From contig NZ_JABMJK010000001.1 of assembly GCF_013376005.1 (NCBI RefSeq), positions 1-64,000 on the forward strand: a DNA stretch of 64,000 nt, given 5' to 3'. Below the pieces are notes generated by a model that was not told the origin of the DNA, ran no database searches, and was given only the letters and a program-made list of their open reading frames with translations. Position 1 is the first letter of the stretch, and each line of letters begins with the position of its first letter. A program made the translations under genes and the position numbers. The DNA is from Duganella sp. SG902 (GTDB lineage Bacteria > Pseudomonadota > Gammaproteobacteria > Burkholderiales > Burkholderiaceae_D). Below, piece by piece: positions 16,159-24,889 of the stretch.

Positions 16159-17231
16159 TATGCTTTCCCTTTGAAGCTGCGACGCCACATGGTCTTGAAT
16201 TCCGAGGACTGCGACACGCAGACCAGGAACACCACCACCGATTTGACCACCATGTTCACTTCCGGCGGCAGGCCGAGGGAGTAGATGGTGTAGGTCAGCG
16301 TCTGGATAATCAGTGCGCCGATCACGCTGCCGGCCAGGCTGAATTTGCCGCCGGCCAGCGAGGTGCCGCCCAGCGTGACGGCCAGGATGGCGTCCAGCTC
16401 CAGCAGCAGGCCGGCGTTGTTGGCGTCCGCGCTCTTGATGTTGGAGGTGATCATCAGGCCGGCCACGCCGGCGCAGGCCGCGCAAAACACGTAGACGAAG
16501 AAGATCAGCGATGCCGTCTTCAGGCCTGCCAGGCGCGCCGCGACAGGATTGATACCGACCGACTGAATGAACAGGCCCAACGCGGTTTTACGCAGCAGCA
16601 GCGCGGTCACAATGAACACGGCGGCCACGATGAACAGCGAAAACGGCAAGCCAAACAGATAACCGCTGCCGATGAAGAAGAACGGCTGATAGTAGACGGT
16701 GATGATCTGGCCGTCGGTGAACAGCTGCGCCAGGCCGCGCCCCGCCACCATCAGGATCAGGGTGGCGACGATGGGCTGCAGGCCAAGGCCGGCCACCAGC
16801 GCGCCGTTCCAGGCGCCGCACAGCAACGCGGCGCCCATGGCGGCGGCCAGCGCCATCCACATCGGCGTGTTGGCCACGTATTCCGGCGTGCCGTTGTTCA
16901 TGACCATGGTGCCGCCGATCAGCATCGCGGCCACGGTGCCGCTGATGGCGACGGTGGCGCCGACCGAAATGTCGATGCCGCGCGTGGCGATCACCAGCGT
17001 CATGCCGATGGCCGCCAGGATCAGCGGCGCGGCGCGGTTGGCGATGTCGATCAAGCTGCCGTAAAGGTGGCCATCCTTGATCTCAAGGTGGAAGAAGCCG
17101 GGGATCATGATCAAGTCGATCAGCAGCAGGATCGCCAGCGCGGCCGATGGCCGGAAAAGTGGGTGTTGCACGAACATGGGCAAGCCTGGTTTGGTTGATG
17201 CTCCGCCAGTGCGGGCGGTGGAGCTATGCAT
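16158..17231 (-). CDS. ytfT: Sugar ABC transporter permease (YtfT-like)
   Basis: The 357-residue inner-membrane permease has about ten hydrophobic segments and the motif TRGIDISVGATVAISG. It pairs with the next permease. The start overlaps the ATPase gene stop by 8 bases and has a GGGAG site. In E. coli the YtfQRT-YjfF system imports galactofuranose; here the setting among arabinofuranosidases suggests L-arabinose (furanose) or short arabino-oligosaccharides. Confidence 0.88.
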   Translation of the reverse strand: MHSSTARTGGASTKPGLPMFVQHPLFRPSAALAILLLIDLIMIPGFFHLEIKDGHLYGSLIDIANRAAPLILAAIGMTLVIATRGIDISVGATVAISGTVAAMLIGGTMVMNNGTPEYVANTPMWMALAAAMGAALLCGAWNGALVAGLGLQPIVATLILMVAGRGLAQLFTDGQIITVYYQPFFFIGSGYLFGLPFSLFIVAAVFIVTALLLRKTALGLFIQSVGINPVAARLAGLKTASLIFFVYVFCAACAGVAGLMITSNIKSADANNAGLLLELDAILAVTLGGTSLAGGKFSLAGSVIGALIIQTLTYTIYSLGLPPEVNMVVKSVVVFLVCVSQSSEFKTMWRRSFKGKA

Positions 17232-18786
17232 GCTGGTCTCCCGCCGCGATCACGTGCAGCACGGTGGTTTCGTCCAGCGCGCCGCGCGGGTATTCGCCGC
17301 CGGCTTTGCGGTCGCGCATGACGACGATGCGGTCGCTCACGCGCAGCACTTCCGGCAGCTCGGAGGAGATGAACAGGATCGACATGCCTTTCTTGCACAA
17401 GGCCGAGACGTAGTCCATGATTTCCTGCTTGGCGCGCACGTCGATGCCGCGCGTCGGCTCGTCCAGGATCAGCAGCTTGGGATCGGTGACCAGCCAGCGG
17501 GCCAGCAGCACTTTCTGCTGGTTGCCCCCGGAGAGGGAGCCGATCGGCGTTTCGATGCTGGCGGTCTTGATGCCAAGCGCCTTGACGTATTCCTCGGCCA
17601 GCTGCTGCTGGCGTTTGAGCGGGATGGCGCGCATGATGCCGCTGCGCGCCTGCATCGCCAGGATCAGGTTTTCGCGCACCGACAGGTCGAGGATGGCGCC
17701 TTCCAGCTTGCGGTCCTCGGAGCAGAAGCCGATGCCGGCGGCGACGGCGTCGCGCGGCGTGGCGAAAGTGTGTTCCTTGCCGTCGATGGTGATGGTGCCG
17801 CTGTCGGCTTTGTCGGCGCCGAACAGCAGGCGGGCGGCTTCGGTACGGCCGGAGCCCAGCAGCCCGGCAAGGCCCAGCAGCTCGCCCTGGCGGATTTCCA
17901 GGTCCATCGGCGTCAGCGCGCCCTTGCGGCCCAGGCCCACGGCGCGCAGGAAGGCCTTGAAGCGGCCCTCGCCGGCCGTGCCACTCGCATCGCCTTGCGC
18001 CGGCGATTCGGCGGTCGCCGCACCCGCGGCGGCTGGCGTTGTAACCGGCGCGCCAACCATCTTGTTGACCAGCTCCACGCGCGACAGGTCGGCGGCGAGG
18101 TACTCCCCTTCCCGCTCGCCATTGCGCATGACGGTGATGCGATCCGAAATCGCATAGGTCTGGTCGAGGAAGTGGGTCACAAACAGAATCGCCATGCCCT
18201 GCTCGCGCAGGCCGCGCAATACGCTGAACAGCAAATCCACTTCCTTCTCATCGAGCGAGGAAGTCGGTTCGTCCAGGATCAGTACCTTGGCCGACACCAG
18301 CAGCGAACGCGAAATCGCCACCATCTGCTGGATCGCCAGCGGATAGTGCGCCAGCGGCAGCGTGACGTCGATGCGGATCCGCATGCGCTCCAGCAGCTCG
18401 GTCGCCTGCTTGGCCATGCCGGCCCAGTCGATGCGTCCCAGCTTGCGCGGATAGCGGCCGATGAAAATATTCTCCGCCACGGACAGATTCGGGCAGAGGT
18501 TCACTTCCTGATAAACAGTGCTGATGCCGTGATTCTGCGCATCCAGCGTGGACTGCGGCTGGATCGACTGCCCGGCCAACACAATCTGGCCCTGATCCGG
18601 CGTATACACGCCGGTCAGCACCTTGATCAACGTCGACTTGCCGGCGCCGTTCTGGCCCATCAGCGTATGCACCTCGCCCGGATACAGGTTGAGCGACACG
18701 CCGTTCAGTGCCTGCACGCCGGTGAAGGCCTTGCTGATGCCGCGCAGCTCCAGCACAGGCGCCGGAGCGGAAGAAATAATCGTCAT
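17224..18786 (-). CDS. ytfR: Sugar ABC transporter ATP-binding protein (YtfR-like)
   Basis: The 520-residue protein has two ATPase modules. The first has Walker A GQNGAGKST near residue 43 and a standard signature region; the second has the altered P-loop GLLGSGRTE and LSGGNQQKVLLARWL, as usual in ribose/xylose-type importers. It powers the YtfQ/YtfT/YjfF importer. A linker rich in Ala between the modules (about 240-265) is longer than in E. coli relatives. Confidence 0.92.
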   Translation of the reverse strand: MTIISSAPAPVLELRGISKAFTGVQALNGVSLNLYPGEVHTLMGQNGAGKSTLIKVLTGVYTPDQGQIVLAGQSIQPQSTLDAQNHGISTVYQEVNLCPNLSVAENIFIGRYPRKLGRIDWAGMAKQATELLERMRIRIDVTLPLAHYPLAIQQMVAISRSLLVSAKVLILDEPTSSLDEKEVDLLFSVLRGLREQGMAILFVTHFLDQTYAISDRITVMRNGEREGEYLAADLSRVELVNKMVGAPVTTPAAAGAATAESPAQGDASGTAGEGRFKAFLRAVGLGRKGALTPMDLEIRQGELLGLAGLLGSGRTEAARLLFGADKADSGTITIDGKEHTFATPRDAVAAGIGFCSEDRKLEGAILDLSVRENLILAMQARSGIMRAIPLKRQQQLAEEYVKALGIKTASIETPIGSLSGGNQQKVLLARWLVTDPKLLILDEPTRGIDVRAKQEIMDYVSALCKKGMSILFISSELPEVLRVSDRIVVMRDRKAGGEYPRGALDETTVLHVIAAGDQHA

Positions 18787-18791
18787 CGGTA

Positions 18792-19751
18792 TCAGTATTT
18801 ACGGTTCGGGAATTCCTTGGCCGCGACTTCGGCCGGGAACACACCCTCTTGCGTCACAACGCGCTTGGGTACGGGTTTGCCGGCGACGACGTCCTTGGCG
18901 ATCTGCATCAGCTGAGGGCCGAGCAGCGGGTTGCACTCCACCGTCACGTTCAGCTTACCGGCGATCATAGCCTCGAACGCGCCCTTCACGCCGTCGATCG
19001 AAATCACCAGGATGTCCTTGCCCGGTTTCAGGCCGGCTTCCTCGATCGCCTGGATCGCGCCGATGGCCATGTCGTCATTGTGCGCATACAGCACATTGAT
19101 TTTCTTGCCCTCTGCCTTGAGGAAGGCTTCCATCACTTCCTTGCCCTTGGCGCGGGTGAAGTCGCCGGTCTGCGAACGCAGCACCTTCAGCTTGGGATTG
19201 CCGGCGATGACTTCCTCGAAGCCCTTCTTGCGATCCAGCGCGGGCGCGGAGCCCACGGTGCCTTGCAGCTCAACGATATTCAAAACGGCATCAGGGGTTT
19301 TCTTCTGGCGTTCCACCAGCCAGCGGCCGGCGCGGCGGCCTTCTTCCACGAAGTCCGAACCCAGGAAACTCACGTACAGCGAAGGATCGCTGACATTGAC
19401 CGCGCGGTCGGTCAGGATCACCGGAATGTTGGCGCGCTTGGCTTCGCGCAGCACCGTGTCCCAGCCCGATTCCACCACCGGCGAGAACGCGATCACGTCC
19501 ACGCGCTGGGCGATGAAGGAGCGGATGGCCTTGACCTGGTTTTCCTGTTTTTGCTGGGCGTCCGCGAATTTGAGGGTGATGCCTTCCTTCTTGGCGGCGT
19601 CCTTGATCGATACGGTGTTCGCGGTGCGCCATTCGCTTTCGGCGCCGACCTGGGAGAAGCCGATCACCAGCGGCTTGGCGGCGAAGGCCGGCACGCTCAG
19701 GGTGACGGCGGCGGCCAGTGCGGTCGCCAGTACGGTTCTACGATTAGTCAT
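18792..19751 (-). CDS. ytfQ: Periplasmic sugar-binding protein (YtfQ-like)
   Basis: The 319-residue protein has a signal peptide (cleaved after SVPAFA, about residue 24) and a type-I periplasmic binding fold. The mature start LVIGFSQVGAESEWRTANT and the segment VVESGWDTVLREAKRANIPVILTDR closely match YtfQ. It is first in the importer operon, 5 bases before ytfR. The Arg and Asp of the pocket (ESEWR, LTDRAV) fit furanose ligands; L-arabinofuranose is inferred from context. Confidence 0.9.
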   Translation of the reverse strand: MTNRRTVLATALAAAVTLSVPAFAAKPLVIGFSQVGAESEWRTANTVSIKDAAKKEGITLKFADAQQKQENQVKAIRSFIAQRVDVIAFSPVVESGWDTVLREAKRANIPVILTDRAVNVSDPSLYVSFLGSDFVEEGRRAGRWLVERQKKTPDAVLNIVELQGTVGSAPALDRKKGFEEVIAGNPKLKVLRSQTGDFTRAKGKEVMEAFLKAEGKKINVLYAHNDDMAIGAIQAIEEAGLKPGKDILVISIDGVKGAFEAMIAGKLNVTVECNPLLGPQLMQIAKDVVAGKPVPKRVVTQEGVFPAEVAAKEFPNRKY

Positions 19752-19814
19752 AGCTAGGTCTCCTGATAAGTTTTTCTTCGTGTTCTTTTGGGTTTAATAC
19801 TATGAGAAACACAA

Positions 19815-19862
19815 ATATCTATCCAATGATATTTTCACATCCTGCAATATCAAATTTGATAT
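19815..19862. promoter_or_regulatory. Palindromic operator candidates before ytfQ
   Basis: The perfect 16-base palindrome ATATCAAATTTGATAT lies at 19847-19862, directly after the GH127 stop. A second pair ATATC-N8-GATAT lies at 19815-19832. Both are upstream of the ytfQ start at 19751. The half-sites match those before lysR, so LysR binding is likely but untested. Confidence 0.5.
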
Positions 19863-19863
19863 G

Positions 19864-22296
19864 TCAGCGCATCAGGCGCAGGCCATACAGGCCACCCGCG
19901 ATCGAACCGTCACGCGCGACAAACTTGACTACCAGCTTGCCAGCCAGCGCCGCGCCAGCGGGAATCGGGTAATCGCGGGTGTAGAACTCCTCCGCCACGC
20001 CGGCGTCCAGGCGCACTTCCGCCAGCAGGTTGTCGTTGATTAGGATATCGAAACGGCGGCCGGCGTCATGTTTCGAATATGTCAGCCGCAGCACACGCGC
20101 CTCGCCATTCTTGTCGGTCAGGTCGTAGCTGAACCAGCCGCTCGCGTGGCGCCAGTGCTTGCCCTTGTTGACGCCCGCATCCGCGCCCTCGGCCTTGAAG
20201 AAGTGGTCGGACTCCGGCTGCTGCTCGCCCGGCGCCACCTGGTCGATGGTGCGGGCATCGAGCGAGAGTCGCTCCTTCTCGTCCTCGGCGGCCTTGGCGC
20301 GGCGTTCGGCCAAATCCTCCGGCGTGGAGTACGGCCAGTAGACGACGTAGCGGGAGTCGTGCACCCGGAAGAACGGCACAAAGGTGGTTGGCCCGCTCTG
20401 CGCGGCCTGCACCAGTCCCGGCGCGGTGAAAGTCAGCGGCCGGCCAGGCACGGGACGGAAGCGGTCCGCGAACGATGCGTTCTCGCTCACCAGCACCGGC
20501 GCCTGCTCCAGCGGGCATACCGAACCGCTGGCGATGTGGCCCATGCGGCTGTCGTCCGCCAGATAGTTGAGCCGCTCGCCGGGGAATGGATTGGTCTTCG
20601 CGGCCAGCACCACGGGGCCGTGCAGCACCGCGTAGTAGGCCGATTTATCCGGCATCTGCTCCAGGCGCGTCGTCATCGGCAGGTGTACCTCCACCTTGTC
20701 GCCATCGCGCCAGGCGCGGCGCACGTTGACGTAGCGGTCGGCGCCGATGGCGGCCGCCACCTGCTTGCCGTTGACGGTGAGGCGCAAGGCGCCCCGCGCC
20801 ACCCATTCCGGGTAGCGGATCTTCAGCGTGAACGTCTTGTTGCCCTTGACGGTGATGGTGGCGCGGTCTTCGTCCGGGAAGCGGTTGGCCTGGCGGATTT
20901 GCACGCCCTGCTCCCGCCAGTCCAGCGTGGACGGGATGAACAGGTTGACGTACAGGTTGTCGCCGCGATGGGCGTAGATGAATTCACCGTACTTGGCGGG
21001 GCTTTCGATGCCGGAGCCCACGCAGCACCACATGGCTTTCTGCGGTTGCGAGTAGACGCGATAATGGTTCGGCCGCATCGGCGTGAAGTAAACGAAGCCG
21101 CCGCTGTCGGGATGCTGCGACGACAGGATATGGTTGTACAGCGCACGCTCGTAGTAGTCGGCGTAGCTGCCTTTGGCATCACCGAGGAACAGCAGTTCGG
21201 TGAGCTTGAGCATATTGTAGGTGTTGCAGGTCTCCGGCCCCTCCACTTCCTCGATCATGGACGAGTAATCCTTGTCGCTGTGGAAGTGCTCCTTGACGCT
21301 GTTGCCGCCAATGGCGACGGTGCGGTGATCGTGGACGGTTTGCCAGAAAAAGGCCGCCGCCCTTTGCCAGTCCTTGCGGCTGGTGATGTCGCCGATGCGC
21401 TTGAAACCGATGACTTTCGGGATCTGCGTGTTGGCGTGCAGGCCGGTGAGCTGGTCCTTGCCTTCCTCCAGCGGCCGCAGGATGGCCTGGTGGGAGAAAC
21501 GCATGGCCAGGTCCATGTACTTCTGCCGCCCCGTCATTTGGGCGACGTCGGCCAGCACTTCATTCATGCCTCCATGCTCGCTGCGCAGCATGGACTGCAT
21601 TTGCTCTTCGGTGAGGTGCGAGCACAGCTCCGCGGTCCAGTCGCACAGGGCGACCAGCATGGCGCGCGACTGCTCGCTGCCGGCGTGGATATAGGCGTCG
21701 CGCAGGCCGGCGTAGGTCTTGTGCAGGTTGTACCAAGGGACCCATTTGCCGTTGACGGAAAAATTGTCGGCATGGAGTTTGCCTTGGGCGATGTCCTTCC
21801 ATGCCGCCGCGCCACCGGGCACGCCGCCGATGTAGCCATTGCCGTTGGCTTGTTGGCACAGCTTGAGCTCCGCCACGAAGTAGTCCAGCCGTTGGTGGAC
21901 TTCGCTGTCGCCGGTGGCCGCGTACATCAGGGCCAGCGCGGACAGATAATGGCCGCCCATGTGGCCATCGAGACCGGACGATTCCCAGTTGCCGTAGCTC
22001 GGCTGCTTGAGCGGCAGGCCGGCTTCGCGCCGGAATGGCGCCAGCAGACGGTCGGCGTCCAGCGACAGGATGTAGCGCAGGTCTGTCCGCTGGGCTTCCA
22101 TGAAGGGGCTAGGCCCGAGCCGCACGGCGCTCAGGGGGAACAGCGCCACCGGTCCATCGGCGCGGGAGGCCGTGCTGGCCGCTGCCGCCGTGCCGGTGAT
22201 GCCATGCGAAGCGACCGTCGCGGCGGCGCCCGCCGCCAGCTTGATCGCGTTGCGGCGGGACAGGCGCGGCGACGGGTTGGACGCGCGGCCGGCCAT
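19864..22296 (-). CDS. GH127-family beta-L-arabinofuranosidase (Tat-exported)
   Basis: The 810-residue protein starts with a twin-arginine signal (RLSRRNAIKLAAGAAA, residues 11-26). The catalytic (alpha/alpha)6 barrel carries the GH127/DUF1680 features SGLDGHMGGHYLSALALMYA, a Cys pair in KAMWCCVGSG (the Cys is the proposed zinc-bound nucleophile) and EGPETCNTYNMLKL. Known members split beta-L-arabinofuranosides such as those on plant hydroxyproline glycoproteins; acetylated or other substrates are possible. Its C-terminus has an additional domain of about 150 residues. The ATG overlaps the upstream GH43 stop by one base (TAATG). A longer frame upstream is only the GH43 gene in another frame. 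Confidence 0.88.
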   Translation of the reverse strand: MAGRASNPSPRLSRRNAIKLAAGAAATVASHGITGTAAAASTASRADGPVALFPLSAVRLGPSPFMEAQRTDLRYILSLDADRLLAPFRREAGLPLKQPSYGNWESSGLDGHMGGHYLSALALMYAATGDSEVHQRLDYFVAELKLCQQANGNGYIGGVPGGAAAWKDIAQGKLHADNFSVNGKWVPWYNLHKTYAGLRDAYIHAGSEQSRAMLVALCDWTAELCSHLTEEQMQSMLRSEHGGMNEVLADVAQMTGRQKYMDLAMRFSHQAILRPLEEGKDQLTGLHANTQIPKVIGFKRIGDITSRKDWQRAAAFFWQTVHDHRTVAIGGNSVKEHFHSDKDYSSMIEEVEGPETCNTYNMLKLTELLFLGDAKGSYADYYERALYNHILSSQHPDSGGFVYFTPMRPNHYRVYSQPQKAMWCCVGSGIESPAKYGEFIYAHRGDNLYVNLFIPSTLDWREQGVQIRQANRFPDEDRATITVKGNKTFTLKIRYPEWVARGALRLTVNGKQVAAAIGADRYVNVRRAWRDGDKVEVHLPMTTRLEQMPDKSAYYAVLHGPVVLAAKTNPFPGERLNYLADDSRMGHIASGSVCPLEQAPVLVSENASFADRFRPVPGRPLTFTAPGLVQAAQSGPTTFVPFFRVHDSRYVVYWPYSTPEDLAERRAKAAEDEKERLSLDARTIDQVAPGEQQPESDHFFKAEGADAGVNKGKHWRHASGWFSYDLTDKNGEARVLRLTYSKHDAGRRFDILINDNLLAEVRLDAGVAEEFYTRDYPIPAGAALAGKLVVKFVARDGSIAGGLYGLRLMR

Positions 22297-23309
22297 TATT
22301 TCGCCGGCAGCTGATTGCTGCGGTATTTGTTCAGGTCCGCCTGATCGACTGTCGGCCAGCCGGCGGCATCGAATTTCATTTCCATGATCTTCAGCTTCTG
22401 CAGGTAGTCGTCGGCAGTCTCGTAGGCATGCAGCACCAGATAATCCTTGCCGTCCATGGTGTAGGCGCTGTTGTGGCCCAGGCCTTTCCAGTCCTTGTCG
22501 CCGGCGATCACCAACGTGCCGCCGCCCTTCATCATGTCCACGCCGCTCTTGTCCACATAAGGCCCGGTGATCTCCTTCGAACGCCCGACCATCACGTGGT
22601 AGGTGCTGTCGCCCTTGCGGCAGCAAAGTCCGAACGATACAAACAGGTAGTAATAATCGCCTTTTTTGAAGATGAATGGCGCCTCGATCTCGTCCAGGCC
22701 CGCCTTGGCGCCGGCGCCGGAAGCACCACCGGTGCGGCTGGCGATCGCATGCCATTCCTGCGGCTCGGCCAGGCCGGTCCAATCCTTGTTCAGCTTGACC
22801 AGTTTCAGGCCGCTCCAGAACGAACCGAACGACATCCAGGCATTGCCCTTGCCGTCCTCGATCACATTCGGATCGATGGCGTTCCAGTCGTCGCGGTTAG
22901 GCACCGACTGGAGCACCATCCCCTTGTCCTCCCATTTGTAATCGGGCGAACGAGGATTCAGCGTTTTATTGACGGTGACGCCGATGCCGGAGGTGTTCTT
23001 GCCGAAGCCCGAAACGGAATAATACAAATAGTATTGCCCGTTATGGAACTGGATGTCCGGCGCCCAGATATGGTCGTCAAACGTCGGCGCGGCCTTCTTC
23101 GCCCACACCGGCTGACCTTTGAAAACGCGGCCCTCCGGCGCCCAGTTCTTCATATCCTTCGAGCTGTAGAAAGTAATGCCCGGCCCCGTGCTGAACACGT
23201 AGTAGGTATCGCCTTCCTTGGCCATCACCGGATCGTGCACGCTGACTTCCTTGGCGGTACAGCCCAAGACAGCCAGCGACAACGCCACCATCGATAAAAC
23301 ATGCTTCAT
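22296..23309 (-). CDS. GH43 endo-/exo-arabinanase-like lipoprotein
   Basis: The 337-residue protein has a lipoprotein signal (LAVLGC, Cys17), so it is anchored to a membrane. The GH43 propeller shows Asp in SVHDPVM (base), Asp in NAIDPNV and Glu in DEIEAPFI (acid). It resembles arabinan endo-1,5-alpha-L-arabinanases. The chosen ATG at 23307-23309 has a GAGG site; 17 codons upstream in frame do not add a better signal. It is translationally coupled to the GH127 gene. Confidence 0.87.
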   Translation of the reverse strand: MKHVLSMVALSLAVLGCTAKEVSVHDPVMAKEGDTYYVFSTGPGITFYSSKDMKNWAPEGRVFKGQPVWAKKAAPTFDDHIWAPDIQFHNGQYYLYYSVSGFGKNTSGIGVTVNKTLNPRSPDYKWEDKGMVLQSVPNRDDWNAIDPNVIEDGKGNAWMSFGSFWSGLKLVKLNKDWTGLAEPQEWHAIASRTGGASGAGAKAGLDEIEAPFIFKKGDYYYLFVSFGLCCRKGDSTYHVMVGRSKEITGPYVDKSGVDMMKGGGTLVIAGDKDWKGLGHNSAYTMDGKDYLVLHAYETADDYLQKLKIMEMKFDAAGWPTVDQADLNKYRSNQLPAK

Positions 23310-23322
23310 TAAAAACCTCTTG

Positions 23323-24885
23323 TCAGTTGCCGGTGCGCGCGCCCCAGATGGACACGCCATCCACCGACTGCGCCGTCCAAGTCACCACGAACGCGCTGGC
23401 GTTGGTATTCCACTGGCGCGACAACACGCCAACGAAAGTCCCGGTCGCGCCGAGCGAGATGGTGATCTTGTTGCCGCCATCATGCTTCCACGTACCGGAC
23501 GCCGAGCCGGACACCGTGCCATCCGCCGCCAGCACCACGTTCTGCGATGCCTTGATGGCGGTCGAGATGTCTTTGCCATGGTTGATCATCTTGTACGAGC
23601 CCACCGCATCGGCCGCCGTCACCTCGGCCGACAATGGCGTCGCGTTCTTGCTGAGCGGCGCGTAGCGGAATGGCGCCACCACCGGCCAGCCATCGGCATT
23701 GATGAACATCTCGTGCACACGTACCTGGTGCTGCTCGCCCAATCCCGGGAAGCGGGTATGGAAGATCAGGAAGTACTGGCCGGTCGAGGCCTCGTAGTAA
23801 GCCGAATTGTGTCCGGGCGATACGTAGCCCAGTGGCGTGCCGGTCTCGCCGGCGGCCAGCGCGAACTGGTAATTGCCCATGATCTTCTGGCCATACGGCG
23901 CGATGCTGGCGTCGTCAAACAGCGGCAGCGCGGGATTCGACTTGACGTTGGCCATGTCGTTGCCCTTCGCGTCCAGGTACGGACCGTTCGGATTCAACGA
24001 GCGCGATACGCGCATGTTGTATGCGCCGTTCGCATCCAGGCCGCCGAAGGACGTGAACATGTAGTAGTACTTGGACTGCGGGCTGTACATCACATACGCG
24101 CCCTCGATGCGGCTGTGGTTACCGCCCATCAGGTGCTTGCCGTAGCCCTGCCCCGGCTTCTGCAAGCCGGTGGTGGTGTCCATCTCCAGAATGAAGATGC
24201 CGCCCGAGTACGAACCATAGATCATCCACAGCCTGCCCTGCTGGTCGAAGAAGGTGTTCGGGTCCACCACGTTCGGCATGGTCAGTGCGTCGTAGATGGT
24301 GACGCCATCTTCGCCCGGCTGGCCCCACATGCCCGACTTGAGCAGGATCTGCTTGTTGACGTACGGCCCTTCCACCTTGTCCGCCACCGCGAGACCCAGT
24401 GCCGAGCGCGGGGAATCGCCCTTGCAGGCGCAGTAGTAGTGATAGAACTTGCCGTCGGCAAGCTTCACCACGTCCGGCGCCCACAGGTCGGTGACCTGTG
24501 CCCAGGCAAAGGTATCAGCGAGCGACGTCACCACGTTGTTGAACAACGGGTTGGTGGCGTTGACGCCGTCGGCGATCTTGGTCCAGTTCATCAGGTCCGT
24601 CGACTTGGCTGCGGCCAGGTGCGAGCCGAACACGTAGAACGTGCCATCCACCTTGATGACGGATGGATCGTGCACCGAAACGTCCGCGAAAGTGACGCTG
24701 GTTGGCGTAGGCGTCGGTGTTGGCGTCGGTGTTGGCGTCGGCGTTGGTGTCGGCGTAGGGGTTGGGGTTGGCGTCGGCGTCGGAGTTGGCGTCGTCCCAC
24801 CGCCGCCGCCACCGCAACCTGCCAGCATCAGTGCCACACCGCCGGCGGTAATCACCTTGCGGCGCTTCATCTTGATCTCTTCCAT
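23323..24885 (-). CDS. GH43 arabinanase-like lipoprotein with Thr-Pro linker
   Basis: The 520-residue protein has a lipobox (LMLAGC, Cys24), six Gly residues, then about seventeen Thr-Pro repeats (residues 32-62) and a GH43 propeller with Asp73 in SVHDPSV as the base, Asp in NVVDPNTF and Glu in RIEGAYV. A C-terminal beta domain of about 100 residues (from about 420) fits the extra domain of GH43 arabinanases. The TP spacer holds the enzyme off the membrane like a stalk. The start at 24883-24885 has a GGAG site overlapping the GH51 stop, 4 bases away. Confidence 0.88.
   Translation of the reverse strand: MEEIKMKRRKVITAGGVALMLAGCGGGGGGTTPTPTPTPTPTPTPTPTPTPTPTPTPTPTPTSVTFADVSVHDPSVIKVDGTFYVFGSHLAAAKSTDLMNWTKIADGVNATNPLFNNVVTSLADTFAWAQVTDLWAPDVVKLADGKFYHYYCACKGDSPRSALGLAVADKVEGPYVNKQILLKSGMWGQPGEDGVTIYDALTMPNVVDPNTFFDQQGRLWMIYGSYSGGIFILEMDTTTGLQKPGQGYGKHLMGGNHSRIEGAYVMYSPQSKYYYMFTSFGGLDANGAYNMRVSRSLNPNGPYLDAKGNDMANVKSNPALPLFDDASIAPYGQKIMGNYQFALAAGETGTPLGYVSPGHNSAYYEASTGQYFLIFHTRFPGLGEQHQVRVHEMFINADGWPVVAPFRYAPLSKNATPLSAEVTAADAVGSYKMINHGKDISTAIKASQNVVLAADGTVSGSASGTWKHDGGNKITISLGATGTFVGVLSRQWNTNASAFVVTWTAQSVDGVSIWGARTGN
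24703..24798. repeat. Simple repeat coding the Thr-Pro stalk
   Basis: About sixteen imperfect copies of a 6-base unit (plus strand GTTGGC/GTCGGC/GTCGGT) encode Thr-Pro on the minus strand. The third positions vary, so selection at protein level is likely, but the tract could still change length by slippage. Confidence 0.85.
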
Positions 24886-24889
24886 GTCC

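Noticed and set aside
24703-24798. Possible CRISPR-like array
   Set aside because: The 6-base units are in-frame Thr-Pro codons with no spacers. No CRISPR array was seen elsewhere in the window.
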